64,000 nucleotides of DNA, from NCBI GenBank assembly GCA_030737875.1, contig CM060926.1, forward strand, positions 165,997,079 through 166,061,078, given 5' to 3'. The stretch is from Allium sativum. Taxonomy: Eukaryota; Streptophyta; Magnoliopsida; Asparagales; Amaryllidaceae. Below the pieces are notes generated by a model that searched no databases, had not been told where the DNA came from, and saw only the letters and a program-made list of their open reading frames with translations. Each line of letters opens with the position of its first letter. The first letter of the stretch is position 1. This document shows positions 1 through 10,498 of the stretch, piece by piece. The position numbers were made by a program, and so were the translations under genes.

Positions 1-165
1 TTGGACTCCGTATGAAGAAGTTATGGAGGTTAGAAGATTTCAAGTTTAAGTAGAAAATATAAATAAATAATAATTAAAATAAAAAACCAGTTCAAAATTC
101 AAAATTCGAACAGAACAGGCTGAGCGTGAAATTTCCCGCTCTGGGTGCTGACCCCCCCAAAGGGA

Positions 166-426
166 GTCGACATAGGTGTCGACCCCCCGATAGGGGAGTC
201 GACCCCCTCATAGGGAATCGACCCCCTTGAGATCCAGCTCTTGTGACGAATTTTTATAACCATGAGATGACGTGGCCTTCTTTGTTTGGCCTAATGGCGA
301 ATTCTGAGGTGCTAGGGCTTATGTGTCGTGCTGTGATTGGCTGAGTGACACATCTCTTTGGTTTGAATGGCCCTGATGACTCCTAGGTTGATCTAACGGC
401 TCATATTAATCTAGGCTTCTATATAA
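166..426 (+). promoter_or_regulatory. LTR1 promoter: GTCGAC cluster and TATA box
   Basis: GTCGAC palindromes lie at 166-171, 178-183 and 198-203, with a one-base variant at 217-222. TATATAA follows at 420-426, ahead of a leader with no long reading frame. The same order occurs in the LTRs of A, C, E, F and H. Promoter function is inferred from the TATA box and this order. Confidence 0.55.
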
Positions 427-1527
427 TCACCTCAACCTTCAACACTAAACCTCATAATCTCATTCTATGAAGCCGTCATGTCGTCCATCTCCCAATTAGC
501 ATAGCCTCCATCTTCTCCAAACTAGAAATCAAGTTAGAAAGCTCCAAACCAGATCCAAACTAGAGATTCAAACATCTACATCCAAGGATTAGCTTTACAA
601 ATTCAGAAATCAGATCCCAGAATAAAAGATCCATTCTTTTCTGTAACTTTACATTATTTTCAGATTTAAATACCTAATTGTAATCTTGGCATGTAATAAA
701 ATGAATCTAAGTCCATGCTTGATGATAAGACAACCTTTTCAAATTTATCCCTATCTTTCTATCAAATCCATGATTTTACATGCCTAAGAAGTTATATATC
801 GATACAATCATGCCTATCTTTGTTGTACATCAGGCATATAATCCTTTTTGGTACATGATGTTATTCTTATGCCTGCAATAATGATTGTATCAGCTTATTC
901 AAGAATCTATCTTTGTTGGATCTAAATTTCCTGTATTAGGTCTGTTGTTACATGCCTATTCTTATTTTTATGCTCCTTCTCTCTCTTCCCCTATTTCCTT
1001 TTTCTTTTATGAACCTAGGTTACCTTCGAACCTAGGCTGAAATCGCGAAATACAAACGATTGGAATACGGGGAATATTTGGGTATAACCTATTTTGGTTA
1101 AATAATGGGCATAATGAATTTGGTGAAATAATTGGGAATAACATATTCAGTGAAATTGTTGGGCATAACTTCTAATTGCTAGGGGCATTAGTATCATTAT
1201 AACTGCAAGTTTGGGTTAATTGGCATGTAAACCAAGTTTTGGGCATAAATTGCAAACTGGAATATTTAAACTAGATTGGGCATAACTATTGGTTGGGATG
1301 CTAAGCATAATGTATATTGTGATTTTGGAGCATGACTATTATTCTAAATTTGGGAAGATTGGATATAGCCTATTTTGATTAATAACTTGTAATTGAATTT
1401 GTTGGGTATAACTTGAGAATTGAAACATGACTAGTTTTGTGAAATTGGGATAATTAGCATGTAAAATCTAGACTTGGACATGTACGGTAAATATGTAATT
1501 TGGCTAAAAGATGAACATGCCTAACCC

Positions 1528-1722
1528 GAGGTTACATTGAGTTGCGATGTAAAACCGCCCGAAACCGCCCGACACATCCAGTACCCACAACAACACAGAT
1601 CTAATGTGAGAGGTTAGCGCATTTAGCCCAAAACCCGAGGTTAGAATGAGGTTCCGGTAGAAGTCTGCCCGGAACCGCCCGGCACATCCAGCAACCGCAA
1701 ACAACAGTTCTAATGTGAGAGG
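1528..1722 (+). repeat. Tandem pair of structured hairpin motifs (LTR1)
   Basis: Two copies of the conserved motif, 1528-1613 and 1637-1722. Each starts GAGGTTA, has the constant middle (CCGCCCG then CATCCAG) and ends CTAATGTGAGAGG. The second copy keeps the outer stem TTAGAA/TTCTAA. The inner stem is partly decayed in both. Confidence 0.75.
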
Positions 1723-1782
1723 TTGGGGCATTAATAAATTAATTAATGCCAATAAACGGACATGCTAAGAATGGTAAGGTTA

Positions 1783-2345
1783 AGTAACATATGAATAGGC
1801 GACAGATAACTAATACAACATGTTAATTAGACAAGTGGATGGGGTTAAGTAAATTTAGAACACTGAACCATTATAACATGTTAATTAGACAAGAAGGTGG
1901 GGTTAAGTAAATTTAGAACACTTAACCGTTATAACATGCTAATTAGACAAGTGGGTGGGGTTAAGTAAATTTACAACACTTAATCGTTATTACACGTTAA
2001 TTAGACAAGTGAGCATGGTTAAGTTAACCAATATAAAATGATGAACGAATAGGGTTAAGTTAATAGGAAACACTTAACCAGTACAATATGATGAATTAGA
2101 AGGGTTATGTTAATAAGAAACGCTTAACCAATGTAGCATGATGAACGAGTGGTGTAATAAGAAGCACTTAACCAATATAACATAATGAGTGAACAGGGTT
2201 AAGTTAATAGGAAAAAATGAACCAATAAAACATGATGTGTGGGTGGGTTAAGTTAACATGAATGGACAACACTTAACCAATATTACATGAACAAAGTGGA
2301 TAGGGTTAAGGCAAGCTTAACCAATAATACATATCGACTTGATAA
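1783..2345 (+). repeat. Degenerate minisatellite with GGTTAAGT / ACTTAACC inverted blocks
   Basis: Units of about 58 bp (GGTTAAGT at 1901 and 1959) repeat and decay rightwards. Each unit carries GGTTAAGT and its complement ACTTAACC, so each can fold on itself. A similar array in the opposite orientation is in the LTRs of element C. Confidence 0.65.
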
Positions 2346-4208
2346 GTGGGAGGGTTAAGTAAACCTTGGGTAGGTGGGTAATATTTGTATATATAGGCCC
2401 CACAAACTTAACCGTTAAATAAACATGTTTGAATCAGTGGGAGGGTAAAATACATCTCATGTAGGTGGGTAATATTTTTATATATAGGCCCACAAACTTT
2501 ACCAGTAGGAAACCCTAGTAACGGGGACCCATTTCAGCAGTAACACACATAGATGTATCATGGTACCCTGAAATAGGCAGGGTGGGGCACGATTACTGGG
2601 CTGATTATAAGCGGTCAAAGTAGCGGCAGTTGGTGCAGCAGTGCAGGTTCCGATGGGATCACGGGCGTGCACGCATTCCGAAGTGGAAGAATTAGCCACT
2701 GGGAATTAGTAGATATAAAGCTGCATATCTTAATCGTGTCGGGTTACCACCTTAGGGCTTGATACACCCTACGGTAGGACCAACACAGGTATCTACAAGA
2801 AGAGGGCCGAGCGACACAAAGTAGAACTAGATCGATACGAGTAGGAGCCGATCGGTAAAGGTAGTAAGGATACATCTAACATCTTCATGGAAATTAGGCT
2901 GATTGAGGTAAGATCCTCATACTAGATGTATACCTGAAGGCTACCACAATTGCGGGGTTGGGATCACCTTATTATATAACACGAGATACTAGTTAGGACA
3001 CTATTAGGGAATATAAACCATTCTATGAAAGACACTAGTTAGGGTACTAGTTATTTGGTGCATAGATATAAAAATCAGAATAACAGGGTAGTAGCGAAGC
3101 AGAGAAAGAGTAGAAGCGCATTTGGTTTATCTTGCCTTATCATATCTTATGCTAATCTCAAGTTATCTTGTTATCCCTGTTATCATGGTATTGTCTTATA
3201 TTCAGTTTATTCATGTCATGTTACTTTTACCTGTTTACATACTGAAAGTCACTGGACTTACCAGACTTATGTCTGACCTAGTATGTTTCGCCTCTTTTCT
3301 TCCATTTCCCCCCAAGTAGTCAGGGAGGGAATAGCTCAGCTTAGTTTGGACTGTTTCTCTTTCTAAGCTCGAAGATAGTCGATGTATTGCTTTGGACTCT
3401 CTTTTCCACTGTTGTGGCTGGCTCATGATTTATTGGGGAATATCATTGTCATTTTATGCTTCTTTATTTTTTTAAATAAGACAGATACTTTGTTGTACTG
3501 GGTATTGGTGTTTTGGTGTTGGAAAAGCTGCAGTTTTATCAATGAACTAAAGTTTTATTTATTTTCCGCTACTTTATTTGTCTGTCTTGTAATTTATCTG
3601 CATCTTTTACCTATAACGCTCCACAGAAGTTAATGCATTCCCTTTGTGAGTGACATTAATGGAGGTGGGTGTTCTAACATGTTTATAAGTTGGATCTAAA
3701 CCTGTGCCTGTTAGTAACTTGAGTCATAACTAAATAGATCTGCCATTACTTGTACACCTGATCCTCTGTTTAGTTCTTGCATGCCTATCTTTATTATGCT
3801 AATTCTATTAGTATGCCTAATCATGTCACCATATGCCTACCCTGCTAGCATGCTTACTTCTTTCATCATAGGCATGTCTTGTTATTATGCCTATTCTTGT
3901 TCTCTTATCTCCCTCTTTCCTTTTTTATTTTTATAGTCAGGCTACATTCGAGCCTAGGCCTATCGCAGAAATACGCGAGCGCACGAAATTGGGAATGGTA
4001 TGGAATGTTAATTTCAAGCATAACTTATATTAAAACATGATTGGAATTTGGTCACAATTTATTTCTTGATCTAAAACTCTAATTTGGGGCATAACTTGTA
4101 TTGTGAATCAAACTAGGATTTGGGGATAATCTTGGATTAACATAAAAATTGGTTAATAATGAACATGCTAGATTTACATAATTAGAAACTGTAACTCCAC
4201 TTAGACAC

Positions 4209-4418
4209 GAGGTTAGATTACTCTTTTGGTAGAAGTTTTCCCGTAACCGCCCGGCAAATCCAGCGTCCACAAGTGGTTAATCTAATGTGAGGGGTCGAGT
4301 GCAAAAATGTACACGTAACAGCATTAAGACATGAGGTTAAGTCCGACTTGTGGTAGAAGTCTTCCCGGAACCTCCCGACACATTTAATATCCACAAGTAT
4401 TAGACATAATGTGAGAGG
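4209..4418 (+). repeat. Tandem pair of structured hairpin motifs (LTR2)
   Basis: Copies at 4209-4293 and 4333-4418. The first has outer stem TTAGATTA/TAATCTAA (8 pairs). The second has inner stem ACTTGTGG/CCACAAGT (8 pairs). The two copies use different stem bases around the same CCCGG/CCG loop. Confidence 0.8.
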
Positions 4419-4583
4419 TCTAGTCCATTAATAAGCCATAAATGGATAACTTGTTAACCTGTAATACTTAATCTGTTTAAATCTGTGGGGGGGTACATGA
4501 ACCTGTTAAATTGATTAGGGGTTAAGTGAACATGCTTGAATATGTGGGGGTTAAGTTAATCTTGTTAAATCTGTGGGGGCGGG

Positions 4584-4584
<1 letters not shown>

Positions 4585-4643
<59 letters not shown>
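4585..4643. repeat. (TA)n microsatellite
   Basis: About 29 TA units without interruption inside LTR2. Open frames crossing it on both strands are artefacts of the repeat. Confidence 0.95.
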
Positions 4644-4646
<3 letters not shown>

Positions 4647-5716
4647 ACAAACTTAACCTGTTTTTCATGTGGGGGTTATGCAATCTTATTAAACTGTTAG
4701 GCATAACCTGTTAAAATCCTAGTAGTGGGGATGAAAACCTAGGAGGGAAGCTTGTATCATTTGTTGTATGGGATCCGTTTCGGTCAGTAACCCATCTTGA
4801 TATCAAACGAGTACTCTGAACTAAGTCGGGGTCGGGACATGCTTACTAAGCTAATTATAAGAGGTGACTTGAGTGAGGGTGTTGACGGCGCATTCCATCG
4901 GAGTCATGTGCGTGCATGGGTCCGCTTGCTAGGGAAGATAAGACGCTGTGACATCAGTTGATATAGCTGTGCATCTTGAAAATAACGGGGTTGCCACTTT
5001 AGGAAGTGATACATCCTATTATGGGATCGACACAGGTATCTATGGGGTAGGAAGCCAATCGATTGGGGTAGTAATTAAGGTACATCTAGTCTTGCTTGTT
5101 GGTAGCCTGTTATTATTGTTGGGGGTAACATCTGTCATTCCTGTAGAGCTACATGTTATTCTTATTGGCGTAAAACCTATAACTAGAAGTACACCTAAGT
5201 CTACCATCTTGTTCAAGTTTGGATTATCTTATTCTTGTTATGCTATTATTGGTGCAGAGATTGAGAAGCATAATATATTCCATCACGTTTATTCTAATCA
5301 TCCTGCTCAGTCTGTTATAATTGTCTTATGATACTGTTATTATCTCTTCCATCCAGTTTATATGTCTGTCATGATGCTTTTACTTATTTATATGCTAAAA
5401 TAACTGGATTTGCCAGACTTTATATCTAACCCATTTTGTTTCCTCTTATCTCTCTTCCATTCCCCCTAGGTTCTCAGGGTGGGAATACTCAGGCTTGATT
5501 TGGATTCTCTCTTTCATTCTTCTTGGAGCTGCTTAAATGCACCGCTTTGATTTGCTATCTTCTCTGATATGGCTATATTTATGGGGAACTATGTATAACA
5601 CCCCGTATTTTTCTATGAACATAAAATAACAAAAAAAAGTATGCTTAATTTTTAAGTGAAGAATTAAAGGAAATGGCTTATTGCATTGCGTTCGTCTCGG
5701 AATTCTGCTTGAGATA

Positions 5717-5743
5717 GAGTCCGAGTTTGCGTAAATCGGACTC
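5717..5743 (+). repeat. Hairpin GAGTCCGA / TCGGACTC near LTR start
   Basis: Perfect 8-bp inverted arms with an 11-nt loop, about 125 bp into the LTR. The 3' LTR has the same hairpin at 10602-10628. Related but imperfect versions lie in the minus-strand LTRs of C (near 24690) and F (near 59380). Confidence 0.75.
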
Positions 5744-5874
5744 CGTATGAAGAAGTTATGGCACTTAGAAGTTTCAAGAATTTAAAATAAAAACCAGCAC
5801 AAATTCAAATTCAATGTTTCGAAATTCAAATCACACACCCGGGATGGACGGGAAAATTCCCGCCCAGGACCCAG

Positions 5875-6012
5875 GTCGACCTGGGGGTCGACCTAGGTAG
5901 AAGAAGTCGACCATGGGGTCGACCATCCCCCTTTTCCAGATCCGTGGATAGATTCGTTTTTCTGCATTTGGACGCCTGTTCTGACCAGATTCGTTGCTCC
6001 TAAGCTATTTAA
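5875..6012 (+). promoter_or_regulatory. Element A promoter: four GTCGAC palindromes and TATA-like box
   Basis: GTCGAC occurs at 5875, 5887, 5906 and 5918, followed by TATTTAA at 6006-6012. In the 3' LTR one intact GTCGAC remains (10760) and two others read GTTGAC and GTCAAC, the two expected products of CpG deamination. Confidence 0.5.
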
Positions 6013-6205
6013 ACACCCCCAAACCTCACTTTCTCTCCACACAATTTCATTACGCCTATACTCTGTCCCATTCGTATTAATATAGATCAATGGCATCATT
6101 ACTCTGCTGAAACCTAAGCTAGAACAAGTGCTCCTTCTTCTTCCAATCTGAATAGGATTAAAAGAGAACAACTACAACCCCTTTTTCTTTTAGAATCCAA
6201 CCAAG

Positions 6206-8598
6206 GTGAGTGCAGTTATTTTCTGATATGAAATTTAATTATGATCTAGACATGGTTATAAATCTGAATTGGAGATTATGCATATTCTTGTTTATCATAT
6301 TTGTTTTCCTATGTAGATCTATCTTATTCCTGTCTATCAGATCTGTTTTTCTGTGTAGATCTATCTTATTATTGTAACTATTCTATATCTCTTCCTTCCT
6401 TCTGTTCTACAGCCAGGTTACCACAAGCCTGAGCCAAATCTCATAAGAGATTGACGCACGAATGATAAATTTGGGGAAAACAATGAATGATGCATAACTG
6501 GACATGACTGATTTGTGATTGATTTAAGAAAAGGGCATATGTTGTAATTTAAGACCTAGATCTAGGCATACTATATATCACGGTTTATGATTTGGAAGAA
6601 GGAGAATTATTGCATGATAACATATGACTTGTAATTTGGGGGCATAATGCATGTTATAATTCAAGATCTGATTTTGAGGACATAATACATGTTGTAATTT
6701 AAGATCTAGATTTGGGACGTATTTTATATGACGATCTATGACTTGGAAGAAAAGGATATGTGACTTAGGCCTGGAAAACCTATATTATAATAGGGATAAT
6801 TATAAATGTGAATACGCCTAATTCAGATTTTTGGATATTTGACATATGCGGTAATCAACGGCTACAATCTGACATAATTTATATTATGAATTATGAGCAT
6901 AATTTGGGTATGTAAAATTATGCTTAATTTTATGATTAGGTGAGGTATGCCAGTGGAATTTTAAGGGATGATTAAATCTGTTAAATTACTTAATCTGCTA
7001 AATCTATTGAAACTGAATACGGTAATTTAGGGTATGAAAATCTGTAGGCTCGATCTAAAATTGAGTAAAACATGTTAATGGAACTTTGGATAATCTGCTG
7101 TAACTTGTAAAGAAGTTAATTTGTTGAATTGGCATAATTAGTTTGATATTGGCATAATCTGTTAATGAATACGTTAGCTAAAGTAAGAATGCTGAGACAC
7201 GAGGTTAGACTCTGTTTGCGGTAGAAGCCTGCCCGGACCCAACCGGCTTAACCAGCAACTGCAAACTATCAGTCTAATGTGAGAAGTCGTAAGCATAAAG
7301 ATGCTTAGACACGAGGTTAGGTCTGGCTTGTGGCAGAAGTCTGCCCGGAACCGCCCGACACATCCAGCGGCCACAAGCTACCGACCTAATGTGAGAGGTT
7401 TGTTCATTAATATTTAATTAATGCAAATCAAGGATAAATATGATGCCTAAAACGTGTTGGGTGGATAAGGTTAAATCAACTGGACTGATGAATCTAATAA
7501 ACCCGTTTGAAAATCTATAAGCCCAATACAAGGTTAGTTGAAACAATCTGTAAGTCTGTTAATCTGCATATCTGATCCGTTAGTCTGAAAACTTGTTAAT
7601 CTATATATCTGATCCGTTAGTCTAAAAACTTTTTAACCTATATGTCTGATCTGAGAACAAGTTAATTTGGACTTTGTACCTCTGAAATCTATAAGCAAGT
7701 TAAGCTGAAATCTGTTAGTCTGGGGACACAAGGTTAGGAAGGGTAATTACTTGTGTCATCTATTGTTTGGGACCCATATTAGTCAGTAACCCTATCTGGT
7801 ATCAAAACTATGACCCAACACTAGGTAGGGGTTCAGGGCACGCTTACTGAACTAATTGTTAGAGGTTCACTCTGATAATGGCGAGGGGTGTTGATTGTGC
7901 ATTTCAACCGGGTCTGCTCTGAGGATGTAAGACACCGTGACATCTGTAAATAGGTTTGTGTCTATAGGTTGCCACTTTAGGGAGTGATACACCCTTCTGT
8001 GGGGCCGACACAAGGTATTTATGTATTAGGGAGCCGATCGCTTATGGTAGAATTTAGGGTACACTTAGTTCTGCCTGTTTCTGTTTGGGTATCGTCTACT
8101 TCTATTGGGGTGGTAACACCTGTCTGTTTCTATGTGGTACCATCTGTTGGGGTGGTAAAGGCCCATTACTAGTGTACACCTAATTCTAATATTCTGTTTT
8201 CGTAGGGGTTATTCTGTTTCTGTCTCTGTTTGGGTGGTAAAGGCCCATTACTAGCATTTTGTTTCTGTACTGTCTGTCTCTGATAGGGTGGTAAAGGCCC
8301 ATTACTAGCATCGTGTTTCTGAAGAGATCGTTCTATTTTCTGTTTGGACATTAGGATAATACATAATTCTGTTATACTAGTATTAGTGTAGAGAACTCAA
8401 AACCAAGTAAGAAGCTTAGTTTATCCTATATCATTCTGTCTCTTCTATTAACCTGCTACTCCTATTATGGTTATCTCTCATCCAGTTTTATTTACATGTC
8501 ACGATACTATTATCTGTTTTTATGCTGAAAGTCATTGGACTCACCAGACTGATGTCTGACCTAGTTTGTTTCGCCTCTTTTCTTCTGTTTCCCCCCAG
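6206..8598 (+). other. Predicted leader intron within the LTR of A
   Basis: A canonical donor, AAG|GTGAGT, lies at 6206 about 200 nt after the TATA-like box. A pyrimidine tract preceded by TCTGACC and ending CCCCCCAG|G lies at 8598. A transcript spliced this way loses the hairpins and joins a short leader to the primer site and gag remnant. The 3' LTR keeps the equivalents (donor 11080, acceptor TAG at 13337). Splicing is inferred from signals only. Confidence 0.5.
7201..7398 (+). repeat. Tandem pair of structured hairpin motifs (A 5' LTR)
   Basis: Copy a (7201-7286): outer stem TTAGACT/AGTCTAA, inner GTTTGC/GCAAAC. Copy b (7313-7398): outer TTAGGTC/GACCTAA, inner GCTTGTGG/CCACAAGC. The stems differ between copies but stay complementary, around a constant middle of CCCGG, CCG and CCAGC. 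Confidence 0.85.
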
Positions 8599-8958
8599 GT
8601 TCTCAGGGTGGAAACATAGGAGCTTGATTCAGGTTCCATCTACTTGAAGTTCTAGAAGTGCTTGAAATATTGCTTGGCTTTGATTCTACCTATTTATGGC
8701 ATTCTCTGTTGGGGATTATGGTTTAAAACTATGCATTTTGAAGGATTTTGTATTAGACTGATATTTGCGTACTAAGGTTTTGGTATTGTGATGTAACCAA
8801 ACTTATTTCTGTTTCTGCTGTAATAAAGTTATAATTTTTTTTCAAGTACTACTTTACATATCTATCCTGTAAATTTCTGTTCTGTTTACTTATAATGTTC
8901 AGCTGAAGTTAAGGCATTCCCTTTGTGAGTGACCTTAACGGAAGTGGGGTGTTACACT

Positions 8959-8970
8959 TGGTATCAGAGC
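8959..8970 (+). other. Element A primer binding site (initiator Met tRNA)
   Basis: TGGTATCAGAGC lies 2 nt after the 5' LTR end. It is the standard plant site pairing with the 3' end of tRNA-iMet to prime minus-strand DNA. Confidence 0.93.
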
Positions 8971-9169
8971 TGAAGGTTACCAGATTTGATTAAAAAAAAT
9001 TTGAAAACTATTTTCAAAAGTGTTTTAATAGGAAGTATTTTCAACAGGAAAGTTTATTTTGAAAAACATAATCCCCAAAGCCATATATTTATCTTTTGAT
9101 TTTCTGTTTAATCCTTGTTTCCTTTTTTTCTGATTCTCCGGGGCTCTTGGCTTTTTGGGAGGTAACATC

Positions 9170-9640
9170 ATCACGACGTGGTTCCGTAGGCATGACGAGA
9201 CTACGACGCCTGTCGAAGGGCAAAGAAGTGCCTAACTCCCATCTGTAGCTGCAGTAATTTCACCAATGGCTTATCCTCTTTCGAGCTTCGTAGGGTTTTC
9301 CGCGCAATGGGGGCAACTTTAGAGGAAGACTTGTTAACATGTAAGAAGATTGTTGTTTCCAGTGTAGTGAGACAAGACATCTGATCAAGGATTTCCCCAG
9401 AAGGCAAGGGCAAATGGCAGAATCTTCTGGAAGGTAGGTGAATGCTCTCGTAGTTGGTGGACAGGATAGAGGTGGAAAAATTTTCCGTAGAAAGTTTAAT
9501 TTCCTTATCTGATCATTCTGGCATTTTGATTCTGTAGTTGAGTCTCTGCACTTTAATACTAGTCTTGTTTCTGATCTCGCTATAGTCTCAAACCCCATAA
9601 AGGTTAGGGTTTTAAGGCATCTGTGTTGGGCGTTAAGTTG
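9170..9640 (+). pseudogene. Element A gag-protease remnant
   Basis: Short in-frame stretches survive. WFRR at about 9181 matches the gag start in element C. A zinc knuckle at 9354-9395 reads CFQC then SETRH then LIKDF, so the last Cys of CX2CX4HX4C has become Phe. At about 9535-9560, VESLHFNTSLV matches the region after the protease site of E. Stops and frame changes separate these pieces. No reverse transcriptase, RNase H or integrase is present. Confidence 0.75.
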
Positions 9641-9962
9641 ACTATGACGCATACATTCTGGGTTTTGTGGGATATATCATGCTTAGTTTCCTAAGAATCA
9701 TTTGATAATCTGATCTATACCAGTAGTCCGTAAGTATCTGAATATTCCTGAAAAGGATAGAGATTTTTACTCGAAGCGTGAAGTAGATTTCCAGTTTTGA
9801 CATTGTTTAATGGGAGTGATTCTCTGAGTGTCAATTTGATGTTGATTTCGGTCTTCGGGGTTGATACTTAGGGATTTATTTTCTTAACCGATGTCTAATG
9901 GGAACAGAACTTTTGTTTTAATTGTACTTGCTTCTATCACTGGGCTATATCCTATCGATCGA

Positions 9963-10463
9963 GTCTTTGACCTTTAGGATGAAACTAATGGGTGTAAACA
10001 TGTGTTTGAGACATGTTATGTTTGATGGTTGCAAGTGAATGCAAGTAGTGGCTAGTGGTTGCTCGTAGATGCATATACACACACTACGCACTAGATCGGC
10101 TCAAAAACACTCTCATACTGCATATGGATGTGTGTACATTTTTCAATTTTGTGGATGCAAATTGATTGACTTATCACATGGATGTTGCATTTGGACGAAT
10201 GGTTATGCACTCATATAGAAATAATGTGATCAAATAGGATTTCTTGCATACATAATTGGACTCATGGCACTAATATAATTCGCATTGAGGAGGTCAACTG
10301 AATCAGTAGACCGCCTGATCTTTGCATTAGATAAGAGACATATACACACACTTTTGCATATGTTCATACAACATTAGAAATTTTCTAAGGACAATGGATG
10401 CCTGTGGATGATGGTTGAGTAGATGAGTGATTGGATGGTAGGACACATTCTTCTTAACTTGAA
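9963..10463 (+). other. 3' untranslated region shared by A, C and E
   Basis: From GTCTTTGACC to the primer hairpin this segment aligns with 42756-43258 (E) and the complement of 24849-25340 (C). It has no long frame and contains the stem-loop at 10288-10316. Retention in two elements that lost pol suggests it is needed in cis. Confidence 0.7.
10288..10316 (+). other. Conserved stem-loop in the 3' untranslated region (A)
   Basis: AGGAGGTCAACTG and CAGTAGACCGCCT pair at 11 of 13 positions around loop AAT. The same 29-nt structure occurs in E (43083-43111) and C (24998-25026). Confidence 0.75.
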
Positions 10464-10498
10464 GATTTTGGGGACGAAATCCTCTAAGGAGGGGAGAA
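10464..10498 (+). other. Element A hairpin and polypurine tract
   Basis: GATTTTGGGGACGAAATC (10464-10481) forms a 7-pair stem with a GGGA loop and one G-T pair. The purine tract AAGGAGGGGAGAA (10486-10498) abuts the 3' LTR, as expected for the plus-strand primer. Confidence 0.85.

Larger units (their letters stand above)
1..3679 (+). mobile_element. LTR1: LTR of a TGTAACACCCC-type Ty3/gypsy element, left end outside window
   Basis: The window opens inside this LTR: the first bases match the segment that lies about 130 bp into the LTR of element A. In order it holds GTCGAC palindromes, a TATA box, a leader, two hairpin copies (1528-1722), a TTAAC-rich tandem array and a decayed splice-acceptor-like tract near 3270-3320. 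It ends with the conserved LTR tail (TTTGTGAGTGAC, then GGTGTTCTAACA), where GGTGTTACA has gained three bases. No primer binding site follows, so it is a 3' LTR or a solo LTR. It sits inside LTR2. Confidence 0.8.
3680..5593 (+). mobile_element. LTR2, left segment (interrupted by LTR1 and element A)
   Basis: The sequence aligns with the middle and 3' parts of LTR1, including the hairpin pair (4209-4418), the gene-free middle and a splice-acceptor-like tract (5430-5470, ending CCCCCTAG). Its 5' third should lie left of LTR1, outside the window. It breaks at 5593 where A is inserted and resumes at 13703. The 127-codon open frame at 4948-5331 has no recognisable domain and I treat it as chance. 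Confidence 0.75.
5594..8956 (+). repeat. Element A 5' LTR
   Basis: 3363 bp, from TATAACACCCCG (TG changed to TA) to GGGGTGTTACA just before the primer site. Order of parts: palindrome 5717-5743, GTCGAC cluster, TATA-like box, leader and donor (6206), hairpin pair (7201-7398), GTGGTAAAGG repeats (8151-8310), acceptor (8598), tail. It differs from the 3' LTR by indels in both directions. Confidence 0.9.

Noticed and set aside
4522..4714. Open frames on both strands rich in Ile-Tyr
   Set aside because: They are translations of the (TA)n microsatellite.
4948..5331. 127-codon plus-strand frame in LTR2
   Set aside because: No domain, not conserved as a frame in the homologous part of LTR1, A or E; likely chance in an LTR.
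9201..9652. Minus-strand frames of 70 and 130 codons
   Set aside because: Antisense shadows of the gag-protease remnant of element A.
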